Shown: one piece after another, positions 50,251 to 58,691 of the stretch
Position numbering within the stretch: the first letter of the stretch is position 1
How the letters are laid out: each line of letters begins with the position of its first letter
Origin: Microbacterium barkeri
Lineage (GTDB): Bacteria > Actinomycetota > Actinomycetes > Actinomycetales > Microbacteriaceae
Length of the DNA: 64,000 bases
Assembly (NCBI RefSeq): GCF_027921765.1
Contig: NZ_BSEJ01000006.1
Location: 124,001-188,000 of the forward strand
Reading direction: 5' to 3'
Made by a program: the position numbers and the translations under genes
Notes under the pieces: model-generated
Database searches by the model: none
Seen by the model: the letters and a program-made list of their open reading frames with translations, nothing else
Told to the model about the DNA's origin: nothing

Positions 50251-51105
50251 ATGAACACCTCCCCCTCTGTCCTCGTCACGGGCGTCACCGGCGCGACCGG
50301 GTCGGCCACGGCCCGCGCCCTCGCCGCTCGCGGCATCGCCTACCGCGGCTTCACCCGCCGAGACGGTGCCCCTCTCCCCGGCGACGGCACCGTCGTCCGC
50401 GGCGACTTCGACGACCGCGAGGCGGTCGCGCGGGCGCTCGAGGGGGTCGGCGCGGCCTATCTCGTGACGCCCTCGACCGAGCGCGCCCAGGACCAGCAGC
50501 TCGCGTTCCTCGACGCCGCACGTGAGGCGGGCGTCGCGCACATCGTCCTGCTGTCGCAGTTCGCGGCGGCGGAGGACTCCCCCGTGCGCTTCCTGCGCTA
50601 TCACGCCGTGGTCGAGGCCGCGCTGCGCGCGTCGAGGATGGCCTCGACCGCCCTGCGGCCGAACCTCTTCATGCAGGGCCTGCTCGTGTACCGCGACCTC
50701 ATCCGCGCGCAGGGGATCGTGCCCGCGCCGATCGGCGACGCCCGCGTGAGCGCCGTGCACGTCGACGACATCGGAGCGGTCGCCGCGCACGCCCTCGTGT
50801 CCGAGACGGGCCTGGGCGTGCTCGACCTCACCGGGCCCGCCGCGCTCACGCACGCCGAGATGGCGAGCGCGCTCGCGCGTGCGGCCGAGCGCGACATCCG
50901 CTTCGTCGACGTCCCCGCGCCGGCGTTCGCCCGGTCGCTCGAGGGGCTCCTCCCCGCGTGGCAGGTGGAGGGCCTCCTCGAGGACTACGCGCACTACGCC
51001 GCGGGCGAGGCCGAGCGTGTCTCACCCGACGTCGAACGCGTCACGGGTCGCCCCGCGCGCCCGTTCGCGGCCTTCGCGGCGGAGGCGGCGCCGCTGCTGC
51101 GGTGA
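50251..51105 (+). CDS. NmrA-like NAD(P)-binding oxidoreductase
   Basis: A 284-residue atypical SDR. GVTGATGSATARAL (11-24) is the dinucleotide site, and Tyr/Lys catalysis is not evident, as usual for the NmrA/QorB-like group. Such proteins act as NADPH sensors or quinone reductases. The promoter carries a perfect TetR-type palindrome, so it is the probable target of the TetR protein upstream. ATG 50251 follows AAAGGAG. Confidence 0.85.
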   Translation: MNTSPSVLVTGVTGATGSATARALAARGIAYRGFTRRDGAPLPGDGTVVRGDFDDREAVARALEGVGAAYLVTPSTERAQDQQLAFLDAAREAGVAHIVLLSQFAAAEDSPVRFLRYHAVVEAALRASRMASTALRPNLFMQGLLVYRDLIRAQGIVPAPIGDARVSAVHVDDIGAVAAHALVSETGLGVLDLTGPAALTHAEMASALARAAERDIRFVDVPAPAFARSLEGLLPAWQVEGLLEDYAHYAAGEAERVSPDVERVTGRPARPFAAFAAEAAPLLR

Positions 51106-51121
51106 CGCCGCCCCGCGGCGG

Positions 51122-52189
51122 TCAGCGCGACGTCTCGCGCGCGATCGCGGCGACGAACGCGTCGACGTCGTCCTCGGTGGTGTCGAAGCTGCACATCCAG
51201 CGCACCTCGCCGACCGACTCGTCCCAGTCGTAGAAGCGGACGCTCTCGCGCAGGCGATCGGCGACCCCCTCCGGGAGGATGGCGAACACGCCGTTCGCCT
51301 GCGTCTCGCGCGTGAACCGCACGCCGCGGATCGAGCCGTCCGCGAGGCCCGCCTCGACGCCCGCGCGCAGCCGCCGCGCCATGGCGTTGGCATGGCGGGC
51401 GTTGCGCAGATACAGGTCGCCGTCGAAGAGCGCCACGAGCTGCGCCGACACGAAGCGCATCTTCGATGCGAGCTGCATGTTCATCTTGCGGAGGAAGGTG
51501 AGGCCATCCGACGCCGCGGGGTCGAGCACGACGATCGCCTCGGCGAGCATCGCGCCGTTCTTCGTGCCGCCCAGCGAGAGCACGTCCACGCCCGCGTCGC
51601 GCGTGAAGGCGCGCAGCGGGAGGTCGAGCGCGGCCGCGGCGTTCGCGAGGCGCGCGCCGTCCAGGTGCACGCGCATGCCGAGGCCGTGCGCGTGGTCGGC
51701 GATCGCGCGGATCTCGTCGGGGGTGTAGACGGTGCCGAGCTCGGTCGCCTGCGTGATCGAGACGACGAGCGGCTGCGCGCGGTGCTCGTCGCCCCAGCCC
51801 CACGCCTCGCGGTCGATGAGGTCGGGGGTGAGCTTGCCGTCCTCGGTGGGCACCGTGAGGAGCTTCATGCCGCCGATGCGCTCGGGCGCCCCCTGCTCGT
51901 CGACGTTGATGTGCGCGGTCGAGGCCGCGATCACGGCGCCCCAGCGGGGCAGCATCGACTGCAGCGCCGTGACGTTCGCGCCCGTGCCGTTGAACACGGG
52001 GAACGCGGCCACGGGCCCGCCGAAGTGCTCGGCGAGCACCTCGTGCAGGCGGGCGGTGTAGACGTCCTCTCCGTAGGCGATCTGGTGTCCGGCGTTCGCG
52101 TCGGCGATCGCCGCGAGCACCTCGGGGTGGATGCCGGCGTAGTTGTCGGAGGCGAATCCGCGCAGGTTCGCGTCATGAATCGGGGTCAC
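51122..52189 (-). CDS. Low-specificity threonine aldolase
   Basis: A 355-residue PLP enzyme of the beta-eliminating lyase/threonine aldolase family. PLP-anchoring Lys210 is in LSLGGTKNGAM, and HLDGAR (175-180) holds the Asp that contacts the cofactor. It splits threonine or allo-threonine to glycine and acetaldehyde. Length and residues are normal. ATG at 52189; it is the third convergent or co-directional unit here and has no obvious partner. Confidence 0.9.
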   Translation of the reverse strand: MTPIHDANLRGFASDNYAGIHPEVLAAIADANAGHQIAYGEDVYTARLHEVLAEHFGGPVAAFPVFNGTGANVTALQSMLPRWGAVIAASTAHINVDEQGAPERIGGMKLLTVPTEDGKLTPDLIDREAWGWGDEHRAQPLVVSITQATELGTVYTPDEIRAIADHAHGLGMRVHLDGARLANAAAALDLPLRAFTRDAGVDVLSLGGTKNGAMLAEAIVVLDPAASDGLTFLRKMNMQLASKMRFVSAQLVALFDGDLYLRNARHANAMARRLRAGVEAGLADGSIRGVRFTRETQANGVFAILPEGVADRLRESVRFYDWDESVGEVRWMCSFDTTEDDVDAFVAAIARETSR

Positions 52190-52211
52190 TGATCCAGCCT
52201 ATTCAGGGTCG

Positions 52212-52850
52212 TCAGGCGAGCTCGACGACCCGGTCGTTGACGGCGGCCGCGTCGGCCGCCCACAGGTCGGCGTACGCGTCGGCGAGGCGCTCCTCGCGTC
52301 CGGCGAGAGCCGTGACGCGGAAGATCGTCGCGGCCGCGGAGGGGGCCTCCTTCGCGAAGCCGTCGGCGAGCGCGCGCGTCCACGCCTCGCTCGCGGCCTT
52401 GACCGCCGCGTAGCTCGCGCCGCCCGCGCGGGGGCGCGCGACGGCCGTGGACGAGACGATCGCGACGCGGGCGCGCGACGACGCGACGAAGGACGGCCAC
52501 AGCGCGCGCGTCACGAGACGCAGCGACGTGAACGACGACTCGAGGAACCGGTGGTCCTCTTCCGATTGGCCGGGGATCCCTCCGCCTCCGCGCCATCCGC
52601 CGACGAGGTGCAGCAGCCCGTCGATCGCGCCCGCCGACGAGGCGAGCGTGCGCACCTCGCCCTCGTCCGCGAGGTCGACCTCGATCGTCTCGAAGCCCTC
52701 CCCCGCGAGCGCAGCGAGCTTCCGGGGGTCGCGCCCCACCACGATGACGCGCGCGCCGCCATCCGCGAGCCGCCGGGCCGCCGCGCGGCCGGCCGCGCTC
52801 GTGCCCCCGGCGAGGAGCACGGCGCGGCCGACCAGGGCGTCGTCAGTCAT
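52212..52850 (-). CDS. Short-chain dehydrogenase/reductase (SDR)
   Basis: A 212-residue classical SDR: cofactor turn GGTSAAGR (15-22), with Ser133 or Ser134 and the Tyr147-Lys151 pair (SYAAVKAA) as catalytic residues. It lacks the extra C-terminal helices of longer SDRs. Its start overlaps the end of the DUF6421 gene by 8 nt, so the two are translationally coupled. Substrate unknown. Confidence 0.88.
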   Translation of the reverse strand: MTDDALVGRAVLLAGGTSAAGRAAARRLADGGARVIVVGRDPRKLAALAGEGFETIEVDLADEGEVRTLASSAGAIDGLLHLVGGWRGGGGIPGQSEEDHRFLESSFTSLRLVTRALWPSFVASSRARVAIVSSTAVARPRAGGASYAAVKAASEAWTRALADGFAKEAPSAAATIFRVTALAGREERLADAYADLWAADAAAVNDRVVELA

Positions 52851-54270
52851 CCGTCCCGCGGATGCCCGAGGTCTGCGCGATCACGTCGCGCATCTTCTTC
52901 TCGAGCGCCTCGTAGAACATCGACAGCGGGAACTCGTCGTCCAGCACGGCGTCGGTGAAGCCGCGCGGCGGGCCCGCGAGCACCTCGTCCGGAAGGCCGC
53001 GGGCCCACTTCGAGGCGGGGTGGGGCGTCAGCACCGACCGGATGAGGTCGTATGCCGCGAGCCAGTGCACGGTCTTAGGCCGGTCGATCGAGCGCCAGTA
53101 CAGGTCGTCGATCGCGTCGCCCAGGGCGACGACCGCGTCGGGGACCGCGTCCCAGTCGAACGTGAGCGCGGTGTCCGTCCAGTGGAGCGCCCCGCGCTGG
53201 TGCAGCCACGCGAACAGCAGCTGGCCGCCGAGCCCGTCGTAGTTGCGCACGCGGCTGCCCGTGATCGCGAACCGGAAGATCCGGTCGAAGATCACCGCGT
53301 ACTGCACGAGCCGCGCGTGCTCGAGCGTCTCGGCCTCGACCGCGGAGAGCTCCTCGGCGCCCGTGAGACGCCGCTGGATGGCGACGCACTCGCGGAAGGC
53401 CGTGAGGTCGCAGCGCAGCTCCTCGAGCGAGTAGAGGAAGTACGGCATCCGCTGCTTGATCATGAACGGGTCGAACGGCAGGTCACCGCGCATGTGGGTG
53501 CGATCGTGGATGATGTCCCACATGACGAAGGTCTGCTCGGTCAGCTGCTGGTCGTCGAGCATCCGCGCGGCCTCGGCCGGCAGCTCGAGCTTCGTGATCT
53601 CGGATGCCGCGCGGACGACGCGGCGGTAGCGCGCGGCCTCGCGGTCCTGGAAGATCGCTCCCCACGTGAAGGCGGGGATCTCGCGCACGGCGACGGTCTC
53701 GGGGAAGAGCACGGCGGAGTTCGTGTCGTACCCGGGCGTGAAGTCGACCAGACGCAGGCTCACGAAGAGCCGGTTGCCGTAGTCGGTCGCCTCGAGGCGC
53801 GCGATGAAGTCGGGCCAGATGACCTCGACGACGAGCGCCTCGAGATGCCGGTCGGGCGAGCCGTTCTGCGTGTACATCGGGAACACGACGAGGTGACGCA
53901 GCCCGTCGACCCGGTGCTGCTCGGGGTGGAACGCGACGAGGGCGTCGTGGAAGTCGGGAACGCCGAACCCGTCGGCGACCCAGCGGCCGAGGTCGGCGAC
54001 GACCGCCTCGAGGTACGCGGCGTCGTGCGGGAAGCGCGGCGCGAGCTCGCGCACCGCGTCCTGCACGCGCTCGACCTCGGCGCGCGCGGCGTCATGCGCC
54101 GATGCGTCGGGAATCGAGCCGTCGGATGCCTGCATCGCCTGGAGCGCGATCGCGGCGTCCTTGAGACGCCGCCACGCATCCGAGGTCTCGACGCCGGGGG
54201 CTCGGCCGTCCTCGACGACCTCGGGCTCACCGATGATCGCCTTCGTGCTGTGCACCTGGCTCATGGACAT
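52843..54270 (-). CDS. DUF6421 family protein
   Basis: A 475-residue soluble protein of an actinobacterial family of unknown function. The conserved core includes MWDIIHDRTHMRGDLPFDPF (about 225-244), a His-Asp-His cluster that could bind a metal, and SLEELRCDLTAFRECVAIQR. No membrane segment or signal peptide is visible. It is followed, with an 8-nt overlap, by an SDR gene, which suggests the two proteins act on the same compound. ATG at 54270 (MSMSQVH); the second Met is an alternative. Confidence 0.7.
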   Translation of the reverse strand: MSMSQVHSTKAIIGEPEVVEDGRAPGVETSDAWRRLKDAAIALQAMQASDGSIPDASAHDAARAEVERVQDAVRELAPRFPHDAAYLEAVVADLGRWVADGFGVPDFHDALVAFHPEQHRVDGLRHLVVFPMYTQNGSPDRHLEALVVEVIWPDFIARLEATDYGNRLFVSLRLVDFTPGYDTNSAVLFPETVAVREIPAFTWGAIFQDREAARYRRVVRAASEITKLELPAEAARMLDDQQLTEQTFVMWDIIHDRTHMRGDLPFDPFMIKQRMPYFLYSLEELRCDLTAFRECVAIQRRLTGAEELSAVEAETLEHARLVQYAVIFDRIFRFAITGSRVRNYDGLGGQLLFAWLHQRGALHWTDTALTFDWDAVPDAVVALGDAIDDLYWRSIDRPKTVHWLAAYDLIRSVLTPHPASKWARGLPDEVLAGPPRGFTDAVLDDEFPLSMFYEALEKKMRDVIAQTSGIRGTDD

Positions 54271-54414
54271 GGGAACCTCCGATCTTCGAGGCTCTGGCCG
54301 CGTCGTCGCGGCGGTGGATGTCGGTCCCTCCAGGCTATGCGGCGGCGGGCGCGAATGGGCTGCGCATCCTGCGCGATCACCCGCGCGACGCGCCGGGGCC
54401 GATCATCGTTCTGC

Positions 54415-55584
54415 TCAGCGGCGGCCGCCGCGGCCCAGCACGAAGCCGATCGCGGTCTGGATCGCGGTGAGCCCGACGAGCAGCGCGAGGGTCGGCGCCC
54501 AGCTGCCCGTGCGCTCGGCGAGGAAGCCCGCGGCGAACGGGCCGGCGGCCGCGAGCAGGTAGCCGAGCGACTGCGCCATGCCCGACAGCTTCGCCGCCTC
54601 GCCGTGGCTGCGCGCACGCAGGCTGAGCATCGTCAGCGCCGCCACGAGCGATGCGCCCTGCGCGAGACCGAGGAGCGCGAGCCACAGGTACAGGGCGCCG
54701 GGCCACACGAGCAGGCCGAGCGTTCCGATCGCGAGCGGAGCCGTCGCCACGACCATCCCCGGGCCCTGGTCGACGCCATCGCGCAGCAGGCGCGGGATGA
54801 GCAGGCCGCCTGCGATGCCGAGGAGGAGCACGACGGAGAGGTGCAGGCCGGCCGTCGCGGCGGGCACGCCCCACGTGCCCTCGATCGTCGGCAGCCACGT
54901 GACGACGACGTAGAAGGTCGTGGACTGCAGCCCCATGTACGCCGTCGCGAGCCAGGCCGTGCCCCAGCGCCAGATGCTCGGATGGTGCGGCACGGGAACG
55001 GGATCGAGCGAGCGCGCATGCGACGAGGGGCCAGCCACCCGCGGCAGCCACGCGAGCGCGACGACGAGCGCGAGTCCGCCCCACACGACGAGCGAGAACC
55101 GCCAGTCCACGAGGTGCGCGAGCGGCACGGAGAGCGCCGAGCCTGCGCCCGCCGCGAACGTGAGGAACGCCGTGTAGAACCCGGTCGCGAGGGAGATGCG
55201 CGTCGGGTAGTCGCGCTTGACGAGAACCGGGGTGAGCACGTTGCCGACCGCGACCGCGGCGCCCACGGCGAACGTGCCGACCCACAGCCCGGCGTCGCCC
55301 GCGTAGGAGCGCACGAGCGTCGCGCCCACGAGGACGATGAGCGCGACGAGCACGGCCCTGTCGTCGCCGAAGCGCGTCGCCATCCGGTGCACGAGCGGCG
55401 ACACCGCGGCGAAGGCGAGGAGGGGCAGGGCCGAGAGCAGGCCGAGCGCACCCTCCCCGAGCCCGGTCTCCGCGCCGATGCCGCCGAGGACCGGGCCGAC
55501 GGCCGTGATCGCGGGGCGCAGGCAGAGCGCGACGAGGAAGACGAGAGCGGCCATCCAGCCGGTTCTGCGCATGCCCTCGTTCAT
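54415..55584 (-). CDS. MFS transporter, CynX/NimT type
   Basis: A 389-residue, 12-helix MFS protein of the cyanate/nitroimidazole-resistance (CynX/NimT) group: RPAITAVGPVLGGIGAETGL in helix 1 and HRMATRFGDDRAVL in loop 2-3. It faces a FadR-type GntR gene, with ATGTCCTACAT between them. The first Met (55584) is kept; there is no clear Shine-Dalgarno sequence, and Met at 55572 is possible. Substrate unknown. Confidence 0.85.
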   Translation of the reverse strand: MNEGMRRTGWMAALVFLVALCLRPAITAVGPVLGGIGAETGLGEGALGLLSALPLLAFAAVSPLVHRMATRFGDDRAVLVALIVLVGATLVRSYAGDAGLWVGTFAVGAAVAVGNVLTPVLVKRDYPTRISLATGFYTAFLTFAAGAGSALSVPLAHLVDWRFSLVVWGGLALVVALAWLPRVAGPSSHARSLDPVPVPHHPSIWRWGTAWLATAYMGLQSTTFYVVVTWLPTIEGTWGVPAATAGLHLSVVLLLGIAGGLLIPRLLRDGVDQGPGMVVATAPLAIGTLGLLVWPGALYLWLALLGLAQGASLVAALTMLSLRARSHGEAAKLSGMAQSLGYLLAAAGPFAAGFLAERTGSWAPTLALLVGLTAIQTAIGFVLGRGGRR

Positions 55585-55593
55585 CTGTGCAAA

Positions 55594-55604
55594 TGTAGGA
55601 CATC
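55594..55604. promoter_or_regulatory. FadR/GntR operator between MFS and gntR
   Basis: ATGTAGGACAT is a perfect 11-bp odd-centred palindrome of the FCD-type GntR kind (TNGT-N3-ACNA-like). It lies 10 bp upstream of the MFS start. Confidence 0.55.
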
Positions 55605-55667
55605 TGGCCGTCGCGCGCCAGCCGGACGCCGGCGACGCCGGTACGCTCGACGGGAGGAGGTATCGCG

Positions 55668-56339
55668 ATGCCGCTCAACGCGCCGATCCGGCAGGCCCCG
55701 CTCGTCGTGCAGGTCACCGAGCAGTTCCGCGCGCTCATCGTGTCGGGCGCGTGGCCGGTGGGGTCGCGGATCCCGGGCGAGATCCAGCTGGCGGAGGATC
55801 TGGACGTGAGCCGCGGCACGGTGCGCGAGGCGCTGCGCGCGCTGAGCGTCGCGGGACTCCTCGAGCCGCGCGTGGGTGACGGCACCTACGTGCGCGCGTC
55901 CGACGAGCTCCCCGTGCTGCTCGCGAGAGACACGGTGTCGATCGACCACGTCTTCGAGGCGCGGGCCGGGCTCGAGGCCGCCGCCGCGCGCGCCGCCGCG
56001 GCCATCCCCGAGACCGCGGGCCCGGCGATCGAGCGCGCCCTCGTCGAGCGGATGCGCGCGCACGAGGCGGGCGACCTCGACGCCTGCGTCGCGGCCGACG
56101 CGGCCTTCCACCGGGCGGTGATCGAGGCGAGCGGCAACCCCCTGCTCGCGCGCCTCCACGAGGCGATGGCGGGGCTCGTGACCCACTCGATCGCCGAGAC
56201 GAGCGCCCTCCCCGAGCCGCGCGAGGTGGGCGACGCCCATCGCGCTCTCGCCGACGCCATCGCGCGCGGAGACCGCGACGCGGCGGGCGCCCTCGCGGCG
56301 TCGCTCATCGACACCGTCCGGGCGACGGCCGCCCCGTGA
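55668..56339 (+). CDS. FadR-type (FCD) GntR regulator
   Basis: A 223-residue GntR protein: winged HTH at about 10-77 (IQLAEDLDVSRGTVREALRA) and an FCD helical domain (about 90-215) with likely metal/ligand residues in AADAAFHRAVIEASGN. It is divergent from the CynX-like MFS gene and probably controls it. Its stop overlaps the yigZ-like start by 4 nt (GTGA). ATG at 55668 follows GGGAGGAGG. Confidence 0.88.
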   Translation: MPLNAPIRQAPLVVQVTEQFRALIVSGAWPVGSRIPGEIQLAEDLDVSRGTVREALRALSVAGLLEPRVGDGTYVRASDELPVLLARDTVSIDHVFEARAGLEAAAARAAAAIPETAGPAIERALVERMRAHEAGDLDACVAADAAFHRAVIEASGNPLLARLHEAMAGLVTHSIAETSALPEPREVGDAHRALADAIARGDRDAAGALAASLIDTVRATAAP

Positions 56340-56989
56340 GCCGCCGCTATCCGTCGACCATCGCGGCGCCCGTCGAGCACGAGCTCGTCGAGCGGAAGTC
56401 GCGCTTCATCGCCCAGGTCGCGCCGGTCTCCTCGCCGCAGGAGGCGGAGGAGGTCATCGCCGCCGCGCGCCGGCGCGCATGGGATGCCCGCCACCACTGC
56501 GTCGCGATGGTGACGGGCCTCCTCGGCGACCAGGCGCGCTCATCCGACGACGGCGAGCCGTCGGGCACGGCGGGGATCCCCATGCTCGAGGTGCTGCGAC
56601 GCCGCGACCTCACCGACGTCGTCGCGGTCGTCACCCGCTACTTCGGCGGGATCAAGCTCGGGGCGGGCGGGCTCGTCCGCGCGTACTCCTCTGCCGTGTC
56701 GGAGGCGCTCGACCTCGCCGCGCCCGTGCGCCGCGAGGCGCTCACGCAGGTGACGGTCGCGGTGCCGCACGGCGACGCGGGCCGCATCGACAACCTGCTG
56801 CGCGAGTGGGCCGCGCACCACGGCGCGACGCTCGGCGAGACCTCCTATGCGACGCACGCGACCTTCGAGCTCTGGACGCCGGCCGCCGAGCTCGGCCGCC
56901 TCCGCGACGACCTCGCAGCCGCCACGGCCGGCGCCCTCGCGCCGGTCATCGGCGGAGAGCGCGTCGTCGACGTGCCCGGCCGAGGCTAG
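56336..56989 (+). CDS. YigZ/IMPACT family protein (UPF0029)
   Basis: A 217-residue two-domain protein: UPF0029 at about 10-115 (ERKSRFIAQVAPVSSPQEAE, SSDDGEPSGTAGIPM, RYFGGIKLGAGGLVRAYSSA) and a C-terminal DUF1949-like domain. The family is conserved in bacteria and relates to eukaryotic IMPACT; its function is not settled. GTG at 56336 overlaps the gntR stop, so translation is coupled. The TAG stop overlaps that of the convergent epimerase gene. Confidence 0.92.
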   Translation: MSRRYPSTIAAPVEHELVERKSRFIAQVAPVSSPQEAEEVIAAARRRAWDARHHCVAMVTGLLGDQARSSDDGEPSGTAGIPMLEVLRRRDLTDVVAVVTRYFGGIKLGAGGLVRAYSSAVSEALDLAAPVRREALTQVTVAVPHGDAGRIDNLLREWAAHHGATLGETSYATHATFELWTPAAELGRLRDDLAAATAGALAPVIGGERVVDVPGRG

Positions 56990-57879
56990 CCGCGCCAGGA
57001 GTGCTGCGGCTCGAAGCCCAGCAGGCGGCGCGCCTTCTCGATCGACAGCAGGGTCTGCGTGCCCGCGACCTCGCCGCGCACCGGCACCTCGGGGAACACC
57101 TCGGCGGCGAGCTCGGCCGAGCCCCGCGACATCACCGTGTCGGCCGCCGCGATGACGAAGTTCTCCGCGCCGACGATGCCGCTCTCGACCGCGAGGCGGC
57201 AGGCGAGCGCGCCGTCGCGCGCGTCGATGTAGCCCCACGCGTTCCACGAGCGCTCGGACGGGTCGGCGTCGAACCCCGGGAAGCGCGCGTAGTCCTCGGG
57301 ATCCATCACGTTCGAGAACCGCAGGCCGAGGAAGCCCGCATCGGGGCACCAGCGGGCGAAGTGGCGGGCGAGCTCCTCGTCGACCGCCTTCCCGAGGGAG
57401 TAGGACGTCTGCGGCCGGACGGCGTACTCCTCATCGACGGGGAGGTACGGCGGAGGGGTGTCGGCGAACGACAGCCCGAGGAGGGTCTCGCTCGATGCGA
57501 ACACCACGCGGCGGATGCCGGCGAGCCGTGCCGCGGAGAAGAGGTTGTAGGTGATCGCCGTGTTGTTCGCGAAGGTCGCGGCGTCGGGCAGCAGGCCGGG
57601 CGCCGGGATCGCGGCGAGGTGCACGAGCGCGTCGACGCCGCGGCCCGACCCGACGGGAAGCGCGCCGTAGTGCTCGTCGACGTGCGTGAGCACCTGGACC
57701 GCCTGCCCGTAGTCGCTGAGGTCGGCCTGCAGGAACCGCGCCCCCTCCGGCAGCGAGGCGGGCCGCACGCGGTCGACCGCGGTCACCGCGTACCCGTGCT
57801 CGGCGAAGTGCGCGACGACCGCGCGCCCCAGCTTCCCGCTGCTCCCCGTGATGACGACCCGCTGCGCTGCTGTGCCCAC
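56986..57879 (-). CDS. NAD-dependent epimerase/dehydratase family protein
   Basis: A 297-residue extended SDR: NAD site TGSSGKLGR (11-19) and Tyr160-Lys164 (SYSLGKAVDE). RYxxNVMDPEDY and GYIDARDGALACRLA resemble uronate/UDP-sugar-type epimerases, but no substrate is clear. It follows the IclR gene by 9 nt in the operon hutH - IclR - epimerase, an unexpected place for a sugar-type enzyme. It converges with yigZ by a 4-bp overlap. Confidence 0.8.
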   Translation of the reverse strand: MGTAAQRVVITGSSGKLGRAVVAHFAEHGYAVTAVDRVRPASLPEGARFLQADLSDYGQAVQVLTHVDEHYGALPVGSGRGVDALVHLAAIPAPGLLPDAATFANNTAITYNLFSAARLAGIRRVVFASSETLLGLSFADTPPPYLPVDEEYAVRPQTSYSLGKAVDEELARHFARWCPDAGFLGLRFSNVMDPEDYARFPGFDADPSERSWNAWGYIDARDGALACRLAVESGIVGAENFVIAAADTVMSRGSAELAAEVFPEVPVRGEVAGTQTLLSIEKARRLLGFEPQHSWRG

Positions 57880-57888
57880 GGGTCCAGC

Positions 57889-58680
57889 CTAGGAGGCCGG
57901 GTCGCGCGGCGCGCCGTGGATGCGGCGCGAGATCTCCTCCGCCACCGAGCGGGCGTCGTCGACGAGCGCCGGGAGGCGCTCGGGCGCGACCGACGCGTCC
58001 GGATACGTGATCGCGATCGCGGCCACGGGCCATCCGCGGTGATCGAGCACGGGGACCGCGACCGATGACAGCCCCGGGGTGACGTCGCCGGTCTCCTCGG
58101 CCCATCCGCGCAGGCGCCCCTCCTCGAGGACCCGCCGCAGCTCGGCGTAGGTCGTCACGGCGGGCTTCTCGGCATGCCGCTGCACGAAGGCCCGCGCATC
58201 GGGATACAGCGCGCGCAGCTGCGCCTTGGGCAGCGCGGCGAGGATGGCCCGTCCGCTCGCGGTCAGCTGGGCCGGCAGGCGGACGTCGACGGCCGTGACG
58301 AGGTCGGGTGCGTGCTTCGCGCGGATCTCGACGATGTAGAGCACCTCGCGCCCGTGCAGGACGGCGAGGTGCGCGCTGAGCCCGATCCGGTCGACCAGGC
58401 GCGCGACGTGCACGCGGCCGAGGCGCGCGAGCGGGTCGGTGCGCGCATAGGAGCTGCCGAGGTCGACGGCCGCGATGCCGAGCCCGTATCGGCTCTCGTC
58501 GGGCAGCCGCATGACGTATCCCGCCCGCTCGGCGACGTTCAGGAGGTGGTAGACCGTCGAGCGGGGCAGCTCCAGGCGCTGCGCGATCGTCGCGGCCTGG
58601 AGCGGCCCGCTCGCGCGCGCGAGCAGGTCGAGGATGCGCAGCCCGTTCTCGAACGCGGGAACGCGGGACGACTCTGACAT
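57889..58680 (-). CDS. hutR: IclR family regulator of the hut genes (HutR-like)
   Basis: A 263-residue IclR protein: winged HTH at about 8-60 (QAATIAQRLELPRSTVYHLL) and a GAF-like effector domain (about 75-255). It lies 11 nt after hutH. Three TCTGG-N4-CCAGA sites occur at the hut promoters, the same motif I recall for HutR of C. glutamicum, so it probably controls the cluster in response to histidine or urocanate. ATG at 58680; Shine-Dalgarno is weak. Confidence 0.85.
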   Translation of the reverse strand: MSESSRVPAFENGLRILDLLARASGPLQAATIAQRLELPRSTVYHLLNVAERAGYVMRLPDESRYGLGIAAVDLGSSYARTDPLARLGRVHVARLVDRIGLSAHLAVLHGREVLYIVEIRAKHAPDLVTAVDVRLPAQLTASGRAILAALPKAQLRALYPDARAFVQRHAEKPAVTTYAELRRVLEEGRLRGWAEETGDVTPGLSSVAVPVLDHRGWPVAAIAITYPDASVAPERLPALVDDARSVAEEISRRIHGAPRDPAS

Positions 58681-58691
58681 CGAGGTCGAGG

